From Klebsormidium nitens (lineage: Eukaryota; Streptophyta; Klebsormidiophyceae; Klebsormidiales; Klebsormidiaceae): a stretch of 64,000 nt of DNA. The position numbers were made by a program, and so were the translations under genes. Positions 24,858 through 37,202 of the stretch are shown piece by piece. The DNA lies in contig DF237071.1 in NCBI GenBank assembly GCA_000708835.1, positions 121,945 to 185,944 of the forward strand, given 5' to 3'. A model generated the notes under the pieces. It saw only the letters and a program-made list of their open reading frames with translations, had not been told where the DNA came from and did not search any database. The number at the start of each line of letters is the position of its first letter. Position 1 is the first letter of the stretch.

Positions 24858-26932
24858 AGAAACAGAACGGAGTGAGAAGAAGCGACATGAACAAGTGGTA
24901 TGAAAGAAAAAGATCAAAATAAACACACAAACATGAGTGTCCCGACCTTTGCTTTTGAAATGCTTGAGATTCATAACCGGCCAGCATTTATTGAACAAGG
25001 CAACAAGCAACCACTACTAGCAAACAACACTTCAAATGCCCCAGGGAAACCCGACATAAGATCCATATTGATAACATTCTTGTTAACATTCGGCCCTGAA
25101 TAGCATTAATCCTTAGGGGTAAGCTCACTTTTGCACCTTAACTCAGTGTTAGCAATGCCCCAAACAACCGACAACAAAAGTAAGGCTGATCCATCTTTCA
25201 CATGCCACCAACGCATCAACAACCCGCAAGTCAATGACACTGCAAACCAAGCGGCATTCCCTCGTGCAGGCTGGTAACGCTCTTCCCAAATTAAGAGTAT
25301 GCAAGGGGCTTGAAAGAAACATGATCGAAGCATCAAAAGCTGTTCTATGGAAGGTCGCAGGCAGACCCCAAGTGTGCAAAAGAGGACTCTGACGTTTCAC
25401 AGTGGTGCCCTCAAAAAAGTTTGGAAAGTTCCGTTCAGTTGCTCTCAAACACCTTTCATCTCCACCAGCTTCAGAAACATGTATTTATAAGCTGTGGATT
25501 CAGCATTGCAAAAATATTGAATGAACCTTTCAACTTGCATATATCCGGCGTTCTTGTTAAGTCAAAATGATGTTGATAGACTTAGTCGCTTCACCAGATC
25601 ACACGAATCTTTGCTTTTACCGCAAGCTTGGCATGCTACAAGAAGAGATGAACCACTTTCTCCTCACCTGGAAGGATTGTCTGCTATTGCTTTGTTTGTA
25701 ACAAAGGCGCCTGGGCCCACTACACTGTCTTCAGCCTCAGCCTGAAACTTTCAGGCTTGCGCAAGTGAAAGAAACGCCCTTGAAAATGAAGATCTAGCAG
25801 CATCATTGTCATGCAAGACAAGACGTCCGACCTGCTTGCCCTCCATTTGATGGTCAAGATCATTCGAACAGTTTTAGTGCGAGGCTAGGGAGTCGGACTC
25901 CGTAGGCTCAGTTGGTTGGACGTCATGAATAATCTCTGCCGTCTAATTTCATATTCTCAGATCCGACGGATCTCTGCCCAGCGCGGCCGCGGCAGCCGCC
26001 CGCGCTATAGGGCGTTCGGCGGTCCGATCCGCAGCTAGCCTTGCTGTGCCGCCGTGCTGCATGTCCAGCCAGGATATGAAACCATCTAATTTTCAACATA
26101 TTAACACATGACAGAGGTAAGTTGAGTGAGTGAGTGGCGCTTGTTATGAGTAAGCCATGCATGCTTGCATGCAGAACAAGAAAGTAAATTCCAAGTAGAG
26201 TCTGCAGACTTATGGGGCATCATTTATAAGCTAGAGTGTGGTATACCTTGCGCAGCCGCGCAACAAGTTGTTGCACGGCTCAGTGATCTGCAAGCTGTGG
26301 CACGCTCGCACATAACTTGGCACCATATTATAGAGCGTAAAACTTGATCAGAACGAAGGAAAGACGTTGGATGAACTGTGACAAGCTCTCAGCTAACTCA
26401 AACCTGAGCGTGGCATAACTTGCGACTTGGTGAGAAACTTGAGTATCCACTGAACTTGTAGGTAAGGCCAGCTATGCATGCAGAGTCATAAGCGGGACAA
26501 TGAATGCAGACTGCACGATGCAGTTTCTGGCCGCTTGCCATGGGCGTTTGAAGAAGACCCATGCCAAATTCCAAGGAGCAAACCTTGAACTTGTAGCACC
26601 GGCAGACTCGAAACGAGTGTGGCTTTGACAAATCACCAGACAACAGGCCAGATTGATCGTGGAGAATCTTGGCGGTAAACTACGAGCGGGATCTTAGACG
26701 CCGGCTCCTTTCAAAATCGCCGATGCTCATAGATTGTCCCGTTGACATCGAAATCGCGATGTCTGCAAAGCTCTCAAGAACGTTTCCTGTCTGAGGCCTC
26801 TTCATCTATCTTACCGGTAATCAAGTTCCTTGACGCCTGTGCGCCTCGCCAGTTCTTGCTGTTCGCTTCTGAGGGTAAGTGTCATAAAAGTGTTGCGCGT
26901 GCATATTGTACAAACAAAAGCTTCACCACGTC
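24858..26932. other. Upstream region of HISN8 and downstream region of the GATase-WD40 gene
   Basis: About 2.1 kb between two minus-strand genes. It should hold the HISN8 promoter and 5' UTR and the 3' UTR of the neighbour. No gene was supported. A tRNA A-box-like stretch (GGCTCAGTTGG near 25906) lacks a B box and a closing acceptor stem. Confidence 0.55.
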
Positions 26933-29900
26933 CTACTTTCTGTCGACCAACCAGGAACGCACTTTCCCGTCCGCCGCTCCGCTCCCAACACCTCTTTCCG
27001 TTGGCCATATCGCCAACGGAACGGTATCCTCGTGGTGGAAGATCTGAGTGCATGACCAGGTCGCAGTGCTCCAGGCTCTGCAGGACAAAAAAAAACTCAG
27101 ATACCTAAAAAGGGAAGAAGAAGAAGGGAAGAAACAGAACAAAAGAAACAATTACAACCCCGTGCGTACATCCGAGAACATCCAGCTCTTTGCGTCAAAC
27201 CTGCCGTCGAGTCTCAAATCGCTCAAGCGTGGTTCCTGATTTTGCACCGTCCAATCGATTCTAAGAGAGAACTGAACGGCCAAAGATCAGGGACCATGCT
27301 CGGAGAACTTGGCACCCGATGGCAAGTCGACACAAACAGCTGTAGTGTCCGTGCTTGTGCTAAAAATGGAAATCGTGGAACGTCACACGCAGGGTCTAGT
27401 CCAAAACGGACACCCAAGGCCTTGTTTTCAAAGGGTCCAATCCATTCGAGCTTTGACGTACGCTTGTAAGTATCATTCTAGATCTCGCGTCTGACACAAA
27501 TTCTACCAACCACAAACAACGACAAAGGCCGGAAGACATTGAAAAATCCCATCGTCGTGTTCAATTTGCGATGCCAAACGGTGCGGGGAAAAACGAGGAG
27601 CAGGGAAGAGGGAAGAATGGACAGAACTTAGGAACATGACAACGACGGTATGGCATTCTCCACCAATCCGTGGCCAAGACGGAACGTATATCGGCAAAGA
27701 CGTAATGGGACCAAACACAAGATCACCCACCGTATGGTCCCGTCGGCAGATGCGCTGTAAAAGCGGCCGCCGAAGCCCCCGCAAAGCGCCAGCACATCGT
27801 CCGCATGGCCCTTCAAAACGCGAACGCACTCCCGTGTGTCCGTGTCCCATACGCGGACGCTGTTGTCGCGGCCGCCGCTCAGGAGCCAAAACCCGCCGTC
27901 CGGAGCGTCTGAACGCTCCTCCTGGCCGTCCGATGGGCTGGTCGCGGCGTCCGAACCGTTCGATCGCTCTTTCTGGGCGTCCGCATCGGGTCCGGAGGAG
28001 GGCTGTTTTTGGACGTCCGCGAGCGCCATGACGGCGCCGGCGTGCCCGTACAGGCTGGCCTTGTGCTTGCCGGCGTCGAGGTCCCAGATCTGAGGCGACA
28101 AAAGCGGGTCTCATGTATAACCCACATCAACTTTACTTCAGACGACAAAGTTAACCCCGTAAACGATGTCCGCGTTGAGACCTGTGGGCGGAGTGAGAAC
28201 ATTGTTCTGGGTTTGATTCTTTTCATTTGCATTTTTAAGCTGCCCCTTTAATGTTCGGACAAACCTTTCACTTCCGCGAGCTGTTATTTTAAAAAAACTT
28301 TTATAAAACGCAGTCACCTCTAAAACGAATCCCGGTTTTTTTTTGACCGGAAGGAAGGCGGTCGAGTCCGCACCAAGCTGACCAAGAATGTTCGTGCTGT
28401 CCTTGTTCAGAGTCTGTTGAGATTGGCGTCATGTGATTGGCAAACTAGCCCCGAGGCCACTCTCGAGGCCCCTTAAACGCAGGAAGAACATGTTGTTTTT
28501 CGAGGGCCTGTTCGATACGAGTCAGAAAGGCGGAGGAACCAGTGTATCGTCAAAAGCCGTAAAGTTTGCACCGAATGCAGTGCGGAATGGCGCTGCAACA
28601 TGTTGAACCTGCAGTTAACGAGAGTAAGATCTGCCCGAGACTGGGATTTGCTGGACTTCACACTTTCGACAGCTTCTTTGCGGCAGATTCGACGGTCACG
28701 TTCCTTCTCCCGCTTCGACTTCTTCAATACAAAGGGTTTTAAGAAAGGCGGGCAGCACGAATGCCAATCGGATATTTACCTTCACGGCTGCATCCCCAGC
28801 GGCACTGAACAGCCACCGGCCCCTGACAACCACCGCGTAGACGGTGGACACGTGTCCTCCCGTCAGCGCGTCCGTCAGGAGCGCGCGCGCGCGCACCAGC
28901 TCACCCTTCTGCTCGCCCACCGTGGCCTCGCTGTTCTGCGTGACGCCGTCGGCGCACGCTTTCTCCACGTGGATGCTGACGTCACGGGGACCACCGATGA
29001 CGACACCTTTTGACGACAAACAACGAGAGGCGGCGTCAGCAAACAGTTCCGGAACCGATGGCAGCTCTAACGCGGTGATGCTACCTGCAGAGACCGTTCG
29101 AGATTCGCATTAGTGCAGATTGCAATGACTTTTGAGCATGCATCTGGAGACCCCAAACCAGGCGGACCGCAGAACCACGAATTGGCTGGGGGACGACCAA
29201 GAATCACAGCGCTGCCGTTAGAATCTGAGGACAAAAATGAACGCACGTGATCTTTTGTTTGCATTTGGTTACGCACGGTTTGCTGAACCTCAATATTGTG
29301 AGCCGGTCCTGCCAAAGTTTGCGGTTCCCTGGCTAAAGTTTGCAGATCGAAGTCCGTAATTTGATTTCGGATGCGCGCTGGGATTTCGACCATCGCAAGG
29401 TTCCGCTGTCCGCCTGAAACCCTCAGCACCCAATTTCAGTGACTTAAGTGCAACTTGAACCATTCTGAGAGCTTGAAACTTTGGACGCTTTTTTTGGAAG
29501 ACCAGAGCTCGTTCTTCCAAAGCATATGCACACAATGATGCAACGCATGGCCCCTTGACCCTGAGAGGCGTACATTTGGCGAAAGGATTTGCTGGACTAT
29601 AACGAGCTAGTTGAAGCCGGACTTCGACACTTAGAAACCAAGCTTTCGGGACGGGAAAGATGCCTCGCACGCGCACGTTTATGCGGCCGTGAATACCAGC
29701 ACAACGTGACTTTTTTGCAATACCACGCGCGCGCGATTTCAGCGCGCAAAAACGTGCGCAAGGGAGGATGCGCGCGCACCTTTAGCAGCCGCGAGCGCCA
29801 GCACGTCGCCGTCGCTGTGGTGACGTGTGGAGAGGAGGCGCGGCCGCGCGCGCGCGGCGCCGTCGGGGCTTGTCAGGTCCCACTCGTTCACAACCTGGAC

Positions 29901-32900
29901 GCAGAATAAGCAAGCAGGTCTCACGTCAGCAAAAATCCCGTTGCCAAGGGAATCTTGTCATTCAAAAGTTACCGTTGCTGGGAGCCGCAGAGTAGACAGC
30001 ATTAAAAACATTGGCGGGGGAGATATCAATAACAATGAGAGGCACAGGGGAAGACAAGATTTGTAAAGGGTTTGGAAGTAACAAGGGTCGCCCAGATGAA
30101 CCTTCCTATGCGCAAAAGCTGCAGTTAGTGAGGTACTCCATTTCTTCTAAAGAACCAAGGAACACAATGGAAGAGGAGAGGGGAAACCAAACAATTTGTC
30201 GAAGTTGGAAAGAGGCAAAGAATCCGACAGCGCAAAGCGTCGCAGACAAAGCAAGCGAGCGGAAATAAGAGAGACAGCAAGAAACGCAAGACCGCTAGAG
30301 AAACAGAAGTCGACCGCAGGTAGGATGCAATGAAAAGAAGAAGCGGCGGCACGAGTGACTCACTCGCATGCTGCTGCTGAAGAGGCGGCCATCGGCTACC
30401 GCCAGAGAAAACACCGCATGGCTGTGGTCGTCAAGTGTGTGCAACAGCTTGCCTGCAAGACGGATGACGGGACCAGTTCCAAACCTGACATGTGGCATGG
30501 GCGGATAGACGTCAATCTGTGAGGACTACGATGTCATATGTAGACTGCTGCTACAGGGCAGCATCTTGGACTTCAAGATGAGCTCCACTGAGATTTGATA
30601 TCGGCCGAGCGCTTCGGAGAGTGCTTTGAAATAGTGGTTATCAGCATCCCGAAGTGCATACGCTCGGCCTCGGAACTTATAAAAAGCCTCCAAAAGTTGC
30701 CAGAATGATTTCGAGGAGCTGTACACAGCCTCAAATAGTTGTCAGCCCAAAATGTTAAGTGCATTGAACCATTGTCCTCCAGTGCGAGTAGCTCAGCCAT
30801 TCTGAGGTGGATGTCTGTTTGTGCGGCATAAATTGCCACGCAAACTTTGGTCGAAACAACGGGACGATCGTCTGCGAATCCGAAGTGTTTCCCGCCTCAC
30901 GAAAGATCCACAAGTCTTGGCTCCTTGAACGACTCCTCCTAGGAACAAAACAACGTCTTTCTTCGAAAGGACGGGTACGAAACGATTACATCGCTCTTGA
31001 AAGAACTACAATCAGATTTTACCACGAGCGCTTATGAGCGCTTCAGATTTCCGCTCAGAGAAGAAACACCATGTCCCGCAACCAGTCTGTTGCGCCCACC
31101 TGTCTGCAAATCGAACACGTGGATTGTCCCAGCGGGACTCCCCGAGAAGACACGTGTCCCGTCCGCAGCCACCGACAGCACGCTCTGCCCCGTCTCCTCG
31201 AAAATCGTCTCGGGAGCCGTTGCGACCGGTACGTCCTCCCCGGTGGCAAACGAAGGCCGCTTTAGGGCCCGGGGGATCCCCCCGGGCGCTTGTTGGAGGG
31301 CCTGCGGGGCGTTGTCGGCGATCGACTGGTCCAGCGCGCGGAAGCAGCGGGTCACGTGGTCTTGGACCTGTGACGTCAGCATGACGGGTCGGTTAGGCGC
31401 ACTTGGTTCTTCGAAGTCTTTCCCTTGAACAAGCACGCGCCAGAGTCTTTATTCTGGATAGGACTCCTCGTCTCTGCGTCTCGTCTAGGTTTGAACTACC
31501 CCCTCAGAACTTGCAAACGAGCTATAATACGGCGTGTTCCGGACGCTCGTGCTGCCGTGAGTACACCGGAACGATGATCAGCGAGCGGAACAAAGAGTCA
31601 AACCAATTAGAAGGCAGCTTTTCATGCTGGCCAAAAAGTACGACTTCCCTCGCCCGGCCCTTGCGGTCGATCAGAAGCACCAACACGTGTCCGTAAAGCT
31701 GCCCTCAGAGTCCAATCAAAGGAATCCTCAACGATTATCCGGTCCAGTCATGGGAAGAACTTGTGCACCTCCAAAGATTCTGTCTATCTCTCCTAAGCAC
31801 GCTAGTGCCCTCGAAGCTGCCGTCCATCGACAAAGTCTTCGTTCGGGTTCTGCCTTTTGCAACCGGCCTAATCCTCGGGCTCCTACGCACAGTTAAATGG
31901 AAGCACAAGAGTATCAGGACACTGCATTGAAAGTACGCTCACATCACACAGGTTATGACGACCAGAAGGAGAAGGAAAAAAGCTGCTTGAAATCTTCGAT
32001 GTGAACAGATCCTCACCTCCGGGCTCTTGCAATCATTTGAGAGTCCCAGTGTGTCCATGAGGCTGCCCTCGGAGTGCATTCACATCACAAGGAAATTCCA
32101 AAACCTCTTTTTAATTTGTGGTGTGAAAAGGTCCTCACCTCTGGGCTCTCGCAGTCGATCGGGAGTACTAGTGTGTCCACAAAGCTGCCCTCCGAGTGCA
32201 TTAACACCACCATGTGGTTAGGAGGGACCTGTGCCCAGTCGGCCACCTCGTCGGTTAGCGGCTCCGACGCCACTAACCCTAACCGGCTCCGTTTGTCGTG
32301 GTACTCCAAACGGAAGTCTGCGGACGCCTCCTTCTTCCTGCATTTAAAAAGAGGAACACGTGTCGTCGTTTGAAAGGCAGTGCGGTTCCAAAACTGACTT
32401 CGGGATGACGGCTGAGCGTTGATAGCTTTGACAAGCGGGCTGAAAATTTCCTGGATATCTCAACTGTTGTTTGCTTCGTGAAAGAGGGGTCCGATCCGCG
32501 GTCAGCACATAATCTGAAACACCAAACGGCAAAGAAGGTTGACTTCATTCTCTGCTGAGCAGGAACTTTAAAATTTTGAAGTACAGTTTGAGACTTGGCA
32601 GCTATGAAGCCCTGAGACTGATCAAGGTCTGTAAAGCGCCCAGCCCTTCGTGCAAAAATATTATGCTCGAGGACTAGGGCGACTACGTACACTATTGCTG
32701 GTGGAGCAAGAAGACCACATCAAAACATTGGTAGTCCTGTGCACCTTGTAGAGCGGAACCCCTCGCCTTGCTGATGCCGCGCTCTGGCGTGTTCTTATTT
32801 GGAGCGGCGAAAATCAACCGATAGACACGGTTCTGACACCACAGCCTTCGACGGTCGATCCAGAAAACCAATTCGATCGTCTTACGTTCAATTCATAACT

Positions 32901-35167
32901 TTTTTTGCTGTTCTTCTTAGTTCTGTCACATGAGTTGTACACCAATTGCGCACCTTCTGAAAGCGGACCCGGTTGCATAGTGCAGCGACGCAGGCTCATC
33001 CGTAGCATTCGTGTACCGCGCCGCGACAACCGTCCGACCGTCCGACACGACGAAGTTGAGCATGCTGGTCTCGTCGCCACGCCCGTTCTGGACTGCCACG
33101 TGGCGAATGGTGGCGATGGTAGCGGCCATGAGGGGCGCCAGGGCCGTTGGCGCGAGTTGAACCATTGGGTCGTCGAGCTGGAAACGCGGGTCAACGTAAT
33201 TCTCAAGCCACCGTCAAGCTGGAAATTGGAGTTCGATCATGATCACGAGAAGCGAGTCCAAAAAGCTTGCAAAGAATATCGTACTCGCTATACTAAATCA
33301 AATTGACCGTTCAAATTGCAGTTAACCAATCTGCACCTAGTACAGACTTTTGATGCACAAGAAGGAACTCAACTGACGTTACTGTGTTCTCGAACGATGA
33401 CAAAAAAGCAAAACGACAGGTAGGAGGTAAGGTCGACTGAAGAGGACTCGACTAAGTTAACGATTCGTTACTAGTTGGAAATTGAGAAGCTTCCGTTCCC
33501 ATCATCCTTCTCCCTCCGTATAAGATTGCCTTAACTTCTAACCCTACCTGGTTAAGGAAGACTGCAAAGGCAACCGCAGTGTCCGACTCGAAGCAGGGGC
33601 ACTTCTGCGCGACTTCGGGACGCAGTGCGTTTAGCAGCGGCAGGCGCAGCGCGCTGAAACCGCCGATCTCGCCGTTGTGCATCCACATATAGCGGCCAAT
33701 TGAGAAAGGCTGCACATTGAAGAGAATTCTTGCTTCTTGCAGGGTTGATTGGAGACTGGAGCTTGAAAAGCTCACGGACTTGCGAGAGAAGCTGCAATTG
33801 GATACTCAACCGGCTCGTCTCTATGGTCTCTATGGTACAGAGATGGAAGCCAGGAAAGAGTGACAAGTCTGCAAGAAAAGCAGGGGTTTTCAAACCACCG
33901 GTGTCGGCGTTGTGCAGACAGATGTAGCGGAGGCAGCACGGGCTAATACACTCAAAAAAAGAAGAGAGCTAGGCAGCTTTTTCTTCAGCACATTATAGGA
34001 CAGATGGACGACTGGAGCCGTGAACTTTTCAACTAATGCATAATCAGCAGTGACTGCAAAGCGTTATTTGAACCTGGAACATTTTCCCAGAGTTGCTCTG
34101 ATTCTCTTTGGCTACTTAAGTGCAACTGAAGCATATAGTTGCTGCATAGGACTCAATGAGGAGAATCAACTCGAGGATCTGCAATGAACCACTTCCAACA
34201 GATAATCAGACAAACTGTACAATTTCAGAGTACATCAATCACTTCTTACCCCCAGATCAGCACTTACATGGCACTTCATCTGGACAACAGGTGTCCCAAC
34301 CATTGCAGCCCGGACGTGTGCAAAGATGAGGGGCGAAACAATCTTTGGTGTGATCCTTTCCAAATTTACGTCGTTCCATGCCGGGCTGATGCTAGTGTAG
34401 ATGCCTGGAGTCACATCTCCGTCTTTGCGCTCAACTTCACGGGCGTACCAACCGATCCCTGAAAAGTACACGAGGTGGGAATTGGAATTCTTGCTATGCT
34501 TTGAACATCTTCAAAGTAAGTTTTCGGGAATGCACAAAGAAAGCCGTTTGCAACCACTCCTTACCAGCTGCTAGGTTACTGAAAGGAATGAAAGTTTTTT
34601 CTTTTGCTACTCGTTTTAAGCTGAAGCTGACAAGCAAAGAAGAAGCTTGATTAGAGCCATGGTTGTCACCGAGCAATTAAAGCCACATCCCGCATGGAAT
34701 GACTGCCAACTTGCAAATGTGATGAGCAATTTCGCATAGCGAATGCAAAGCCACCGTCTAGAAAGCAGAAGCTCCTGGAAAGATGCATCATCTGAGGCAA
34801 CCTCTGAGAAGCTCAGGACAGAGCTTCACGTCTAGGGGCACTAGCTCTTTCTCAGTGGATGTCCGTAGTTGGCAAGTGGCATTGCAAATGATAGTGCAAC
34901 AAAAGTCGAGTTTCCGCTCTCCAACAGAATTGAGATAACCAACATAAAAGAAAGGAAGCGGGTGTTAGTAAGTCCCACTGCTACTTATAAAAATCCAAAG
35001 TAACACTCACCACAACCATCAGCGTTGATGGACAGAGGAATGTATCCTGGGCCCCCTGTTAACCGCTCTCTGGCTGCAAAGGACTGCTTCATGACTGAGT
35101 GGCTGGGGCGAGTGACCAGGTCAGCGACCACAATAGGGTCCCCCAGATACACCATAAGGCGACACAT
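26933..35167 (-). CDS. DUG3-like class II glutamine amidotransferase fused to a WD40 propeller
   Basis: Eleven exons (complement of 35011-35167, 34268-34458, 33548-33709, 32954-33177, 32139-32337, 31100-31367, 30364-30452, 29780-29894, 28780-29084, 27731-28089, 26933-27077) give 737 aa with every phase matching. Residues 2 to about 300 are an Ntn-type GATase. Cys2 follows the initiator Met (MCRLMVYLGDP), as needed for the nucleophile, and further motifs are RPSHSVMKQSF, SPAWND, FAHVRAA, MHNGEIGGF and ASEPLTDE. This matches yeast Dug3 best; EgtC is a more distant relative. Residues about 365-737 carry some six or seven WD40 blades (GTIHVFDLQ, AVKIWDLDAG, NSVRVWDTDT, GTIRAWSTAT, GKVRSWLV). In yeast, Dug3 acts with Dug2, which has its own WD40 region plus an M20 peptidase, to split glutathione. 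The M20 domain is absent here. Activity on glutathione or gamma-glutamyl peptides is inferred. Confidence 0.88.
28878..28896. repeat. Alternating GC tract inside a coding exon
   Basis: A run of GC dinucleotides lies inside the WD40 exon 28780-29084, encoding Arg-Ala-Arg-Ala. A second such run lies at about 29843-29862 in exon 29780-29894. Both are Z-DNA-prone tracts kept in frame. Confidence 0.7.
31655..31720 (-). repeat. Second, more decayed echo of GATase exon 32139-32337
   Basis: GTGTCCGTAAAGCTGCCCTC and neighbouring bases match the 3' part of the exon (about 32150-32210), here about 450 bases downstream in gene direction. The match is weaker than that of the copy at 31999-32095. Confidence 0.55.
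31999..32095 (-). repeat. Echo of the 3' end of GATase exon 32139-32337, donor included
   Basis: The copy repeats about the last 60 coding bases of the exon together with the GTGAGG donor. It still reads MHSEGSLMDTLGL and CKSPE, against MHSEGSFVDTLVL and CESPE in the exon. It lies immediately downstream of the exon in gene direction. Confidence 0.8.
33890..33933 (-). repeat. Echo of the GATase MHNGEIGGF-coding exon in the upstream intron
   Basis: CAAACCACCGGTGTCGGCGT and following bases align with GAAACCGCCGATCTCGCCGT in exon 33548-33709 (about 33655-33700). About three quarters of positions are identical. No usable splice site remains beside it. Confidence 0.65.
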
Positions 35168-36698
35168 GCTGGCAATTGCACTAAAACGGCTTCAATTTGG
35201 ACTTTCAAGCTGCTGGGGTAGTCCTGTGCGTCGCAAACTACAAGCAGTTGGCAGGCACTACTTCTGTGGCTTTTGCCTGTGTAGTGAAGTGATGTTCTCT
35301 GAGCTCTAGGTCCAATTGTTGTTAGCAATCGAGTTGACTCAAGGCTGATGCACGTCTGCAAGAGCATTCAGCGTCTTGCTACAGCGCTGGGGACATCAGC
35401 GGGCCGTTTGAAGGTGACGCCTCGCTACCTCAACACAAAGTCATGCATGCAGTTTGTAAGGCGCCCCTTGATTTGTGTGAGCTGCAGCCCTCTTTGAAAA
35501 CGCTGAAAGGAGAGCAGGATCTTCTACGATTGCAGGAGAGGTCGATGATCGGTTGCGAGTTTGCAAGCAGCCGCAATGCTGCCACACGCTTTATTGCAGT
35601 TTGTGCACCTACATATGGCAGTGCGGCATGCAGCCCTGCCGAGGCCAGGGCCTCTTACTTAGCGGGCATGCATACGGTATGCATTCCCTTCCTTCACACA
35701 ACTGGCTGCTTGAAAAACTGCATCTCGTCCCTCCAATATCATCCTCTTCATTCTTGCGGTTTTCCTTTGTTCGACCAAGGCATGGAATGGTCCATCTCAG
35801 CCGTTGGATCTCAAGGAATGCCCTATCTTTTTCCAGCTCGGGGAAGCCTTATCAAAATTTGCAAGTAGAGAGCCGGTACTTGTTGGCACCTCAGCTTGAA
35901 AACCGTTTGCACACAAGATCGTTGCAGAGTCGGTTTGGAATTACTGTTGTGTTTATGGTGGTGTTAAGAGGATCTAGAACTCGTGAAAGCGACTGGCTCA
36001 CGGCTTCGGGAACCGTCCCCATCCGCAATCCTCTTAGCTTCGCGTTATTGCCTCAGCTGGCCCAGCGTGAACTAGGTTGGATTTAGATTGACCTTGATTG
36101 ACTTTTGGTCCAGCCTGGACGACCATTGTCCAGCCTTGGTCGCGACATCTGGCAAACAGCTGATGCTATCGGACGGTTGAAAAGTCATAACAACCTCCGC
36201 AAGACTCTCGACCGTAAGATATGCTGGAGTCAGATGGGCTGTTGCGAGGGGCTGCCATGCAGAGTTTCTCTGGGGACACCAGCAAGGCGCGTGAACAGCA
36301 AGGCGCTAGCTTCTCTGACGTGTTGTAGCATGGGGGTTCTCTAAGGCATACTTAGCAGACTTCCAAATCATGTCTGGGGACTTTGGACTGCTTGTTGAGA
36401 CGGCAATCCTTTTCTGCTCAAACTCAAAGAAAGGGCTGTGGATGTTGGTCTGGGGTCAAAAGAACGCTCTTGAAAATTCTCTCCTATTTGAGATTATGTG
36501 CCCTTCATTCCCTAAGTGATGTGAGCTCCAGAAGCGAACGCCATTTCGAACTCCAGGTAAAAGAAGAAGGGCAAGCTGCCATCAGCTACCCCTCATCCAG
36601 AAAGGGTGCCTTGGGACAGCGCTGTAACAGCGTGTATCACGTTGAGCAGTCATCTGGGGACAGGAACGGGCCAGCATGGTGCGGTAAAACTCCATCGC
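35168..36698. other. Divergent region upstream of the GATase-WD40 gene
   Basis: The region lies between the GATase-WD40 start codon (-) and the small hypothetical gene (+). Several medium open frames overlap on both strands, but none has a recognisable motif or splice support. It should include the GATase-WD40 promoter. Confidence 0.5.
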
Positions 36699-37202
36699 AT
36701 GGCAGAACGGAAGCGGGACAAGGGCCCCAGAGCAGGCCGAGCGGCAAAGATTCTCGATCCCTTCGCTGACGACCCCCTGAGCTTCCCTCACAGCCCTGGA
36801 GCATCCAGCACCGAGGACGCCCCCGAAACAGGTCCCAGGTTCCAGCCACAAAGCTCAAAGTTACCCCCTGGTAGCTTACCAGAACCATCACAAGAAGAGA
36901 TTGGAACTAGAGAGGAGAGTTTTACCAGTGCGGCGAGCCACCCGGTGGACCCCCTGGGGGGCCTCCGGACGAGCTTGGACAACCTGAACGTTACAGATAC
37001 GTCCACGTCCCCTCGGACGCCAGCCAGTGCAACTTTCAGGGTTTTGGGGGCTGACGAGGAGGAGCCGCAGACCCCCCCCGAGAGCATTCTGCGGGAGGGG
37101 CGCCAAAGGGAGGCGCCCGGGGCGCCAAAGAAGCCGCGCCGGCCATCGGGGTTTGATAAGGAGGCGATGGCTCGTGTGACCAAGAAGCTGGACTTCAAGT
37201 GA
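36699..37202 (+). CDS. Small hypothetical protein, charged and low-complexity
   Basis: An uninterrupted 167-codon frame runs from ATG (MAERKRDKGP) to TGA. It is GC-rich compared with the sequence on both sides, as the real exons in this window are. The protein starts basic, has a Pro/Ser/Glu-rich middle (PFADDPLSFPHSP, EEPQTPPESIL) and ends basic with GFDKEAMARVTKKLDFK. No signal peptide or membrane segment is visible and I do not recognise the family. TP and SP motifs suggest a phosphorylated, disordered protein. An upstream exon joining this frame cannot be excluded, so the start is provisional. Confidence 0.45.
   Translation: MAERKRDKGPRAGRAAKILDPFADDPLSFPHSPGASSTEDAPETGPRFQPQSSKLPPGSLPEPSQEEIGTREESFTSAASHPVDPLGGLRTSLDNLNVTDTSTSPRTPASATFRVLGADEEEPQTPPESILREGRQREAPGAPKKPRRPSGFDKEAMARVTKKLDFK

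Noticed and set aside
25895-25975. tRNA-like A box (GGCTCAGTTGG)
   Set aside because: No B box downstream and the ends do not pair into an acceptor stem, so no tRNA can be called.
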